In this document: positions 20,132 to 30,100 of the stretch, in pieces
How positions within the stretch are numbered: the stretch's first letter is position 1
Layout: every line of letters begins with the position of its first letter
Assembly (NCBI GenBank): GCA_032718475.1
Contig: JAUCBJ010003411.1
Span: 1-38,364 of the forward strand
Source of the DNA: Nemertoderma westbladi
Taxonomy: Eukaryota > Xenacoelomorpha > Nemertodermatida > Nemertodermatidae
Direction of reading: 5' to 3'
Length of the DNA stretch: 38,364 nt
Notes under the pieces: generated by a model
The model's database searches: none
What the model saw: the letters and a program-made list of their open reading frames with translations, nothing else
Told to the model about the DNA's origin: nothing
Position numbers and translations under genes: made by a program

Positions 20132-20136
20132 GTCAC

Positions 20137-20417
20137 ATTCCCGTTTGCGGTCATAAATTTTGAGGGATTTTTATAATTTATCGGGTTACGGTGATATTAT
20201 TGTCATTTAACCAACCTTAATGTATATGCTATGGTAATACTATGTAATAATACTGTAATGATGTGATTTCCGAAATCTTGTTAAAATTCTTAGATTATAT
20301 TGACAGGGTAACGCATTATTATTAGATTATATTGACAGGGTAACGCATTATTATTAGATTATACTACTAATTACAGAAACAACAATCGCTACGATAATCA
20401 ATATCTATAAAACTAAC
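20137..20417. other. AT-rich segment between satellite D and the globin-like exon (probable intron start)
   Basis: About 280 bp of AT-rich DNA with no frame of interest. It contains a 32-bp direct duplication (TAGATTATATTGACAGGG onward) at 20291-20322 and 20323-20354 with a short third start. If the neighbouring exon is real, this is the 5' part of its first intron, read on the minus strand. I saw no second globin exon here. Confidence 0.6.
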
Positions 20418-20605
20418 CCCATAAACATTAATACACCAACTCGTTCCAATTCCTTGTAGATTATCTCCCATGATGAATTGATGTTTTTGATCTGTTTCCT
20501 GGTTGGGCGTAGTTTCTCGATTCTCCTTTCTTCCTCGCTGACATCGTCACTTCGCCACAACTGCGATATATTTCTGATCCTCGCAAATAATTTATTCAAA
20601 GACAT
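20418..20605 (-). CDS. First coding exon of a globin-like gene (partial; globin X/neuroglobin type)
   Basis: The minus-strand exon encodes 62 residues plus two bases. After an N-terminal extension of about 33 residues (MSLNKLFARIRNISQ...) comes PTRKQIKNINSSWEIIYKEL and ERVGVLMFMG. This matches helices A and B of animal globins: the helix-A Trp (residue 46, A12), then the VGVxMF block of globin X/neuroglobin-type proteins. The frame is cut by GTTAGT directly after ATG GG, a phase-2 donor at the codon of helix position B12. That is the classic conserved B12.2 globin intron site. The start Met is preceded by an in-frame TAG 9 bases upstream and has A at -3. The heme-binding His residues (E7, F8) would lie in later exons, which I did not find in the window, so function cannot be judged. 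There is no N-terminal Gly-Cys acylation motif. It could be an isolated exon or pseudogene. Confidence 0.68.
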
Positions 20606-20930
20606 TTTTAACTAATGCATTGACATATTTTATAATATAAAATATTAAAGCAATGCCTTCAAATGAAGATAAATAAGTATTTGTAATTATTTATGAATCT
20701 TATTTATGAGTTACATTTCATTAAACTTACATCCTCCTCGTCTACGGAGGAGCGCGGGAGATTCAAAGAAGATAGTTTAATCACACAGTGAATATCTGCA
20801 TTATATTATTTATTTATGTTATCTACTCAATTAGGTGTATCCAATGATGGCAATCACAAAAAATAGAAATGAGTAACGTATGTTGCTTAACAGAAAGAAG
20901 TGCCAGATCCGGATCAAGCCTGTTGGGGAT
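20606..20930 (-). promoter_or_regulatory. Upstream region of the globin-like exon
   Basis: AT-rich DNA lying 5' of the exon on the minus strand. A TATTATAAAATAT stretch lies about 25-40 bases before the ATG and could be a TATA-like element. Further up, a GC-richer segment (about 20731-20760) ends GAGGAGGAT followed by GTAAGT (20730-20725), an ideal splice donor, so a 5' untranslated exon is possible, with CATTAG just before the ATG as acceptor. These two readings are alternatives. Neither is proven, and no transcription-factor site is claimed. Confidence 0.3.
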
Positions 20931-21106
20931 GGCCCCTGTGCAAATGGCTGGTGGGGGCCCCTCCTTGTGCAAATGGCTGGTGGGGGCCCCTCCTTGTGCA
21001 AATGGCTGGTGGGGGCCCCTCCTTGTGCAAATGGCTGGTGGGGTCCCTCCCTGTGCAAATGGCCGGTGGGGGCCCCTCCTTGTGCAAATGGCTGGTGGGG
21101 GCCCCT
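20931..21106 (+). repeat. Satellite F, 29-bp monomer (six copies)
   Basis: Six units with period 29 bp (one of 28 bp), each with GTGCAAATGGCTGGTGGGGG then CCCCTCCTT. Successive CAAATGG copies start at 20941, 20970, 20999, 21028, 21056 and 21085. The last unit changes from CCCCTCC into CCCCGTTACTCTAC, the first unit of satellite E, with no spacer. Confidence 0.95.
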
Positions 21107-24100
21107 CCCCGTTACTCTACTCCCCGTTGCTCTACTCCCCGTTGCTCTACTCCCCGTTGCTCTACTCCCCGTTGTTGCTCTACTCCCCGTTGTTGCTCTA
21201 CTCCCCGTTGTTGCTCTACTCCCCGTTGCTCTACTCCCCGTTGCTCTACTCCCCGTTGCTCTACTCCCCGTTGCTCTACTCCCCGTTACTCTACTCCCCG
21301 TTGCTCTACTCCCCGTTGCTCTACTCACCGTTGCTCTACTCCCCGTTGTTGCTCTACTCCCCGTTGTTGCTCTACTCCCCGTTGCTCTACTCCCCGTTGC
21401 TCTACTCCCCGTTGCTCTACTCCCCGTTGCTCTACTCCCCGTTGTTGCTCTACTCCCCATTGCTCTACTCTCCGTTGCTCTACTCCCCGTTGCTCTACTC
21501 CCCGTTGCTCTACTCCCCGTTGCTCTACTCCCCGTTGCTCTACTCCCCGTTGTTGCTCTACTCCCCGTTGCTCTACTCCCCGTTGCTCTACTCCCTGTTG
21601 TTGCTCTACTCCCCGTTGCTCTACTCCCCGTTGCTCTACTCCCCGTTGCTCTACTCCCCGTTGCTCTACTCCCCGTTGCTCTACTCCCCGTTGCTCTACT
21701 CCCCGTTGCTCTACTCCCCGTTGCTCTACTCCCCGTTGCTCTACTCCCCGTTGCTCTACTCCCCGTTGCTCTACTCCCCGTTGTTGCTCTACTCCCCGTT
21801 GCTCTACTCCCCGTTGCTCTACTCCCTGTTGTTGCTCTACTCCCCGTTGCTCTACTCCCCGTTGCTCTACTCCCCGTTGCTCTACTCCCCGTTGTTGCTC
21901 TACTCCCCGTTGCTCTACTCCCCGTTGCTCTACTCCCCGTTGCTCTACTCCCCGTTGCTCTACTCCCCGTTGCTCTACTCCCCGTTGTTGCTCTACTCTC
22001 CATTGCTCTACTCTCCGTTGCTCTACTCCCCGTTGCTCTACTCCCCGTTGCTCTACTCCCCGTTGCTCTACTCCCCGTTGCTCTACTCCCCGTTGTTGCT
22101 CTACTCCCCGTTGCTCTACTCCCCGTTGCTCTACTCCCTGTTGTTGCTCTACTCCCCGTTGCTCTACTCCCCGTTGCTCTACTCCCCGTTGCTCTACTCC
22201 CCGTTGCTCTACTCCCCGTTGCTCTACTACCCGTTGCTCTACTACCCGTTGCTCTACTCCCCGTTGCTCTACTCCCCGTTGCTCTACTCCCCGTTGCTCT
22301 ACTCCCCGTTGCTCTACTCCCCGTTGTTACTCTACTCCCCGTTGTTGCTCTACTCCCCGTTGCTCTACTCCCCGTTGCTCTACTCCCCGTTGCTCTACTC
22401 CCCGTTGCACTACTCTCCGTTGCTCTACTCCCCGTTACTCTACTCTCCGTTGCTCTACTCCCCGTTGTTGCTCTACTCCCCGTTGCTCTACTCCCCGTTG
22501 CTCTACTCCCCGTTGCTCTACTCCCCGTTGCTCTACTCCCCGTTGCTCTACTCCCCGTTGCTCTACTCCCCGTTGCTCTACTCCCCGTTGCTCTACTCCC
22601 CGTTGCTCTACTCCCCGTTGCTCTACTCCCCGTTGCTCTACTCCCCGTTGCTCTACTCCCCGTTGTTGCTCTACTCCCCGTTGCTCTACTCTCCGTTGCT
22701 CTACTCCCCGTTGCTCTACTCCCCGTTGCTCTACTCCCCGTTGTTGCTCTACTCCCCGTTGCTCTACTCTCCGTTGCTCTACTCCCCGTTGCTCTACTCC
22801 CCGTTGCTCTACTCCCCGTTGCTCTACTCTCCGTTGCTCTACTCCCCGTTGCTCTACTCCCCGTTACTCTACTCTCCGTTGCTCTACTCCCCGTTGCTCT
22901 ACTCCCCGTTGCTCTACTCCCCGTTGTTGCTCTACTCCCCGTTGCTCTACTCCCCGTTGCTCTACTCCCTGTTGTTGCTCTACTCCCCGTTGCTCTACTC
23001 CCCGTTGCTCTACTCCCCGTTGCTCTACTCCCCGTTGCTCTACTCCCCGTTGTTGCTCTACTCCCCGTTGCTCTACTCCCCGTTGCTCTACTCCCTGTTG
23101 TTGCTCTACTCCCCGTTGCTCTACTCCCCGTTGCTCTACTCCCCGTTGCTCTACTCCCCGTTGCTCTACTCCCCGTTGCTCTACTACCCGTTGCTCTACT
23201 ACCCGTTGCTCTACTCCCCGTTGCTCTACTCCCCGTTGCTCTACTCCCCGTTGCTCTACTCCCCGTTGCTCTACTCCCCGTTGCTCTACTCCCCGTTGTT
23301 ACTCTACTCCCCGTTGTTGCTCTACTCCCCGTTGCTCTACTCCCCGTTGCTCTACTCCCCGTTGCTCTACTCCACGTTGCTCTACTCCCCGTTGCTCTAC
23401 TTCCCGTTGCTCTACTCCCCGTTGCTCTACTTCCCGTTGTTGCTCTACTCCCCGTTGCTCTACTCCCCGTTGCACTACTCCCCGTTGCTCTACTCCCCGT
23501 TGCTCTACTCCCCGTTGCTCTACTCCCCGTTGCTCTACTCCCCGTTGCTCTACTCCCCGTTGCTCTACTCCCCGTTGCTCTACTCCCCGTTGCTCTACTC
23601 CCCGTTGCTCTACTCCCCGTTGCTCTACTCCCCGTTGCTCTACTCCCCGTTGCTCTACTCCCCGTTACTCTACTCCCCGTTGCTCTACTCCCCGTTGCTC
23701 TACTCCCCGTTGCTCTACTCCCCGTTGCTCTACTTCCCGTTGTTGCTCTACTCCCCGTTGCTCTACTCCCCGTTGCACTACTCCCCGTTGTTGCTCTACT
23801 CTCCGTTGCTCTACTCCCCGTTGCTCTACTCCCCGTTGCTCTACTCTCCGTTGCTCTACTCCCCGTTGTTGCTCTACTCTCCGTTACTCTACTCCCCGTT
23901 GTTGCTCTACTCCCCGTTGCTCTACTCCCCGTTACTCTACTCCCCGTTGCTCTACTCCCCGTTGCTCTACTCCCCGTTGCTCTACTCCCCGTTGTTGCTC
24001 TACTCCCCGTTACTCTACTCTCCGTTGCTCTACTCTCCGTTGCTCTACTCCCCGTTGCTCTACTCCCCGTTGCTCTACTCCCCGTTGTTGCTCTACTCCC

Positions 24101-27100
24101 CGTTGCTCTACTCCCCGTTGCTCTACTCCCCGTTGCTCTACTCCCCGTTGCTCTACTCCCCGTTGCTCTACTCCCCGTTGCTCTACTCCCCGTTGTTGCT
24201 CTACTCCCCGTTGCTCTACTCCCCGTTGCTCTACTCCCCGTTGCTCTACTCCCCGTTGCTCTACTCCCCGTTGTTGCTCTACTCCCCGTTGCTCTACTCC
24301 CCGTTGCTCTACTCCCCGTTGTTGCTCTACTCCCCGTTGCTCTACTCCCCGTTGCTCTACTCCCCGTTACTCTACTCTCCGTTGCTCTACTCCCCGTGTT
24401 GCTCTACTCCCCGTTGCTCTACTCCCCGTTGCTCTACTCCCCGTTGCTCTACTCCCCGTTGCTCTACTCCCCGTTGTTGCTCTACTCCCCGTTGCTCTAC
24501 TCCCCGTTGCTCTACTCCCCGTTGCTCTACTCCCCGTTGCTCTACTCCCCGTTGCTCTACTCCCCGTTGCTCTACTCCCCGTTGCTCTACTCCCCGTTGC
24601 TCTACTACCCGTTGCTCTACTCCCCGTTGCTCTACTCCCCGTTGCTCTACTCCCCGTTGCTCTACTCCCCGTTGCTCTACTCCCCGTTGCTCTACTCCCC
24701 GTTGCTCTACTCCCCGTTGTTGCTCTACTCCCCGTTGCTCTACTCCCCGTTGCTCTACTCCCCGTTGCTCTACTCCCCGTTGCTCTACTCCCCGTTGCTC
24801 TACTCCCCGTTGCTCTACTCCCCGTTGCTCTACTCCCCGTTGCTCTACTCCCCGTTGCTCTACTCCCCGTTGCTCTACTCCCCGTTGTTGCTCTACTCCC
24901 CGTTGCACTACTCCCCGTTGCTCTACTCCCCGTTGTTACTCTACTCCCCGTTGCTCTACTTCCCGTTGCTCTACTCCCCGTTGCTCTACTCCCCGTTGTT
25001 GCTCTACTCCCCGTTGCTCTACTCCCCGTTGCTCTACTCCCCGTTGTTACTCTACTCCCCGTTGTTGCTCTACTCCCCGTTGCTCTACTCCCCGTTGCTC
25101 TACTCCCCGTTGCTCTACTCCCCGTTGCTCTACTCCCCGTTGCTCTACTCCCCGTTGCTCTACTCCCCGTTGCTCTACTCCCCGTTGCTCTACTCCCCGT
25201 TGCTCTACTCCCCGTTGTTGCTCTACTCCCCGTTGCTCTACTCCCCGTTGTTGCTCTACTCCCCGTTGCTCTACTCCCCGTTGCTCTACTCTCCGTTGCT
25301 CTACTCCCCGTTGCTCTACTCCCCGTTGCTCTACTCCCCGTTGCTCTACTCTCCGTTGCTCTACTCCCCGTTGCTCTACTCCCCGTTGCTCTACTCCCCG
25401 TTGCTCTACTCCCCGTTGCTCTACTCCCCGTTGCTCTACTCCCCGTTGTTGCTCTACTCCCCGTTGCTCTACTCCCCGTTGCTCTACTCCCCGTTGCTCT
25501 ACTCCCCGTTGCTCTACTCCCCGTTGTTGCTCTACTCCCCGTTGCTCTACTCCCCGTTGCTCTACTCCCCGTTGCTCTACTCCCCGTTGCTCTACTCCCC
25601 GTTGCTCTACTCCCCGTTGCTCTACTCCCCGTTGCTCTACTCCCCGTTGTTGCTCTACTCCCCGTTGCTCTACTCCCCGTTGCTCTACTCCCCGTTGCTC
25701 TACTCCCCGTTGCTCTACTCCCCGTTGCTCTACTCTCCGTTGCTCTACTCCCCGTTGCTCTACTCCCCGTTGCTCTACTCCCCGTTGCTCTACTCCCCGT
25801 TGCTCTACTCCCCATTGTTGCTCTACTCCCCGTTGCTCTACTCCCCGTTGTTGCTCTACTCCCCGTTGCTCTACTCCCCGTTGCTCTACTCCCCGTTCTT
25901 GCTCTACTCCCCGTTGTTGCTCTACTCCCCGTTGCTCTACTCCCCGTTGCTCTACTCCCCGTTGCTCTACTCCCCGTTGCACTACTCCCCGTTGTTGCTC
26001 TACTCTCCGTTGCTCTACTCCCCGTTGTTGCTCTACTCCCCGTTACTCTACTCTCCGTTACTCTACTCTCCGTTGCTCTACTCCCCGTTACTCTACTCCC
26101 CGTTGCTCTACTCTCCGTTGCTCTACTCCCCGTTGTTGCTCTACTCCCCGTTACTCTACTCCCCGTTGCTCTATTCCCCGTTGCTCTACTCCCCGTTGCT
26201 CTACTCCCCATTGCTCTACTCCCCGTTACTCTACTCCCCGTTGCACTACTCCCCGTTGTTGCTCTACTCTCCGTTGCTCTACTCCCCGTTGTTGCTCTAC
26301 TCCCCGTTACTCTACTCCCCGTTACTCTACTCCCCGTTACTCTACTCCCCGTTGCTCTACTCCCCGTTGCTCTACTCTCCGTTGCTCTACTCCCCGTTGC
26401 TCTACTCCCCGTTACTCTACTCTCCGTTGCTCTACTCCCCGTTGCTCTACTCCCCGTTGCTCTACTCCCCGTTGCTCTACTCCCCGTTGTTGCTCTACTC
26501 CCCGTTGCTCTACTCCCCGTTGCTCTACTCCCCGTTGCTCTACTCCCCGTTGCTCTACTCCCCGTTGCTCTACTCCCCGTTGTTGCTCTACTCCCCGTTG
26601 CTCTACTCCCCGTTGCTCTACTCCCCGTTGTTGCTCTACTCCCCGTTGCTCTACTCCCCGTTGATCTACTCTCCGTTGCTCTACTCCCCGTTGCTCTACT
26701 CCCCGTTGCTCTACTCCCCGTTGCTCTACTCCCCGTTGTTGCTCTACTCCCCGTTGCTCTACTCCCCGTTGCTCTACTCCCCGTTGCTCTACTCCCCGTT
26801 ACTCTACTCCCCGTTGCTCTACTCCCCGTTGCTCTACTCCCCGTTGCTCTACTCCCCGTTGCTCTACTCCCCGTTGCTCTACTCCCCGTTGCTCTACTCC
26901 CCGTTGCTCTACTCCCCGTTGCTCTACTCCCCGTTGTTGCTCTACTCCCCGTTGCTCTACTCTCCGTTGTTGCTCTATTCCCCGTTGCTCTACTCCTCGT
27001 TGCTCTACTCCCCGTTGCTCTACTCCCCGTTGCTCTACTCTCCGTTGCTCTACTCCCCGTTGTTGCTCTACTCCCCGTTGCTCTACTCCCCATTGCTCTA

Positions 27101-30100
27101 CTCCCCGTTGCTCTACTCCCCGTTGCTCTACTCCCCGTTGCTCTACTCCCCGTTGCTCTACTCCCCGTTGCTCTACTCCCCGTTGCTCTACTCCCCGTTG
27201 CTCTACTCCCCGTTGCTCTACTCCCCGTTGCTCTACTCCCCGTTGCTCTACTCCCCGTTGCTCTACTCCCCGTTGTTGCTCTACTCCCCGTTGCTCTACT
27301 CTCCGTTGTTGCTCTATTCCCCGTTGCTCTACTCCTCGTTGCTCTACTCCCCGTTGCTCTACTCCCCGTTGCTCTACTCCCCGTTGCTCTACTCCCCGTT
27401 GCTCTACTCCCCGTTGCTCTACTCTCCGTTGCTCTACTCCCCGTTGCTCTACTCCCCGTTACTCTACTCTCCGTTGCTCTACTCCCCGTTGCTCTACTCC
27501 CCGTTGCTCTACTCTCCGTTGCTCTACTCCCCGTTGTTGCTCTACTCCCCGTTGCTCTACTCCCCGTTGCTCTATTCCCCGTTGCTCTACTCCCCGTTGC
27601 TCTACTCCCCGTTGCTCTACTCCCCGTTGTTGCTCTACTCCCCGTTGCTCTACTCCCCGTTGCTCTACTCCCCGTTGTTGCTCTACTCCCCGTTGCTCTA
27701 CTCCCCGTTGCTCTACTCTCCGTTGCTCTACTCCCCGTTGCTCTACTCCCCGTTACTCTACTCTCCGTTGCTCTACTCCCCGTTGCTCTACTCCCCGTTG
27801 CTCTACTCCCCGTTGCTCTACTCTCCGTTGCTCTACTCCCCGTTGCTCTACTCCCCGTTACTCTACTCTCCGTTGCTCTACTCCCCGTTGCTCTACTCCC
27901 CGTTGCTCTACTCCCCGTTGCTCTACTCCCAGTTGTTGCTCTACTCCCCGTTGCTCTACTCTCCGTTGCTCTACTCCCCGTTGCTCTACTCCCCGTTGCT
28001 CTACTCCCCGTTGCTCTACTCCCCGTTGTTGCTCTACTCCCCGTTGCTCTACTCCCCGTTGCTCTACTCCCCGTTGCTCTACTCCCCGTTGCTCTACTCC
28101 CCGTTGCTCTACTCCCCGTTGCTCTACTCCCCGTTGTTGCTCTACTCCCCGTTACTCTACTCCCCGTTGCTCTACTCCCCGTTACTCTACTCCCCGTTGC
28201 TCTATTCCCCGTTACTCTACTCTCCGTTGCTCTACTCCCCGTTGCTCTACTCCCCGTTGCTCTACTCCCCGTTGCTCTACTCCCCGTTGCTCTACTCCCC
28301 GTTGCTCTACTCCCCGTTGCTCTACTCCCCGTTACTCTACTCCCCGTTACTCTACTCCCCGTTGCTCTACTCCCCGTTGCTCTACTCCCCGTTGCTCTAC
28401 TCCCCGTTGCTCTACTCTCCGTTGCTCTACTCCCCGTTGTTGCTCTACTCCCCGTTGCTCTACTCCCCGTTGCTCTACTCTCCGTTGCTCTACTCCCCGT
28501 TGCTCTACTCCCCGTTACTCTACTCTCCGTTGCTCTACTCCCCGTTGCTCTACTCCCCGTTGCTCTACTCCCCGTTGCTCTACTCCCCGTTGCTCTACTC
28601 CCCGTTGTTGCTCTACTCCCCGTTGCTCTACACCCCGTTGCTCTACTCCCCGTTACTCTACTCTCCGTTGCTCTACTCCCCGTTGCTCTACTCCCCGTTG
28701 CTCTACTACCCGTTGCTCTACTCCCCGTTGTTGCTCTACTCCCCATTGTTGCTCTACTCCCCGTTGCTCTACTCCCCGTTGTTGCTCTACTCCCCGTTGC
28801 TCTACTCCCCGTTGCTCTACTCCCCGTTGTTGCTCTACTCCCCATTGTTGCTCTACTCCCCGTTGCTCTACTCCCCGTTGTTGCTCTACTCCCCGTTGCT
28901 CTACTCCCCGTTGCTCTACTCCCCGTTGTTGCTCTACTCCCCGTTACTCTACTCACCGTTGCTCTACTCCCCGTTGCTCTACTCCCCGTTGCTCTACTCC
29001 CCGTTGCTCTACTCCCCGTTGCTCTACTCCCCGTTGTTGCTCTACTCCCCGTTGTTGCTCTACTCTCCGTTGTTGCTCTACTCTCCGTTGCTCTACTCCC
29101 CGTTGCTCTACTCCCCGTTACTCTACTCCCCGTTGCTCTACTCCCCGTTGCTCTACTCCCCGTTGTTGCTCTACTCCCCGTTGCTCTACTCCCCGTTGCT
29201 CTACTCCCCGTTGTTGCTCTACTCCCCGTTACTCTACTCACCGTTGCTCTACTCCCCGTTGCTCTACTCCCCGTTGCTCTACTCCCCGTTGCTCTACTCC
29301 CCGTTGCTCTACTCCCCGTTGTTGCTCTACTCCCCGTTGTTGCTCTACTCTCCGTTGTTGCTCTACTCTCCGTTGCTCTACTCCCCGTTGCTCTACTCCC
29401 CGTTACTCTACTCTCCGTTGCTCTACTCCCCGTTGCTCTACTCCCCGTTGCTCTACTCCCCGTTGCTCTACTCCCCGTTGTTGCTCTACTCCCCGTTACT
29501 CTACTCCCCGTTGCTCTACTCCCCGTTGCTCTACTCCCCGTTGCTCTACTCCCCGTTGCTCTACTCTCCGTTGCTCTACTCCCCGTTGTTGCTCTACTCC
29601 CCGTTGCTCTACTCCCCGTTGCTCTACTCCCCGTTGCTCTACTCCCCGTTGCTCTACTCCCCGTTGCTCTACTCCCCGTTGCTCTACTCCCCGTTGCTCT
29701 ACTCCCCGTTGCTCTACTCCCCGTTGCTCTACTCCCCGTTGCTCTACTCCCCGTTGCTCTACTCCCCGTTGCTCTACTCCCCGTTGCTCTACTCCCCGTT
29801 GCACTACTCCCCGTTGCTCTACTCCCCGTTGCTCTACTCCCCGTTGCTCTACTCTCCGTTGCTCTACTCCCCGTTGCTCTACTCCCCGTTACTCTACTCT
29901 CCGTTGCTCTACTCCCCGTTGCTCTACTCTCCGTTGCTCTACTCCCCGTTGCTCTACTCCCCGTTGCTCTACTCCCCGTTGCTCTACTCTCCGTTGCTCT
30001 ACTCCCCGTTGCTCTACTCCCCGTTACTCTACTCCCCGTTGCTCTACTCCCCGTTGCTCTACTCCCCGTTGCTCTACTCCCCGTTGCTCTACTCCCCGTT

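Larger units (their letters stand above)
17762..20136 (+). repeat. Satellite D, CpG-dense 70/68-bp monomer (about 34 copies)
   Basis: Each monomer starts GGATCCCGTCACGGACGCG, continues to ACGCGTATAACACAC and CCGGTCGGGGTCCAAACTG, and ends CAACTCCACT. It holds up to nine CpG dinucleotides in 70 bp, plus BamHI and MluI sites. Length differs by one CA step (70 or 68 bp). Main variants are GACGCG followed by ACG, ATG, GTG or GCG; GGGGTCCAAACT versus GGGATCCATACT; and CCACTGG versus CCGTTGG. Two units have GACACGGTGACACG. The array ends at a partial GGATCCCGTCAC. Minus-strand frames of 64-112 codons are repeat by-products. Confidence 0.97.

Noticed and set aside
1-20136. Hammerhead ribozyme or CENP-B box within the satellites
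   Set aside because: I looked for CTGATGA/GAAAC-type cores and the CENP-B box pattern in the monomers of A, B, C and D and did not see them.
24367-29241. Arg-rich GSRAT repeat protein, or LLYSP/CSTPR protein on the other strand
   Set aside because: The frame is open only because unit lengths are multiples of three without stops. Both strands are open at once and no non-repeat domain flanks the repeats.
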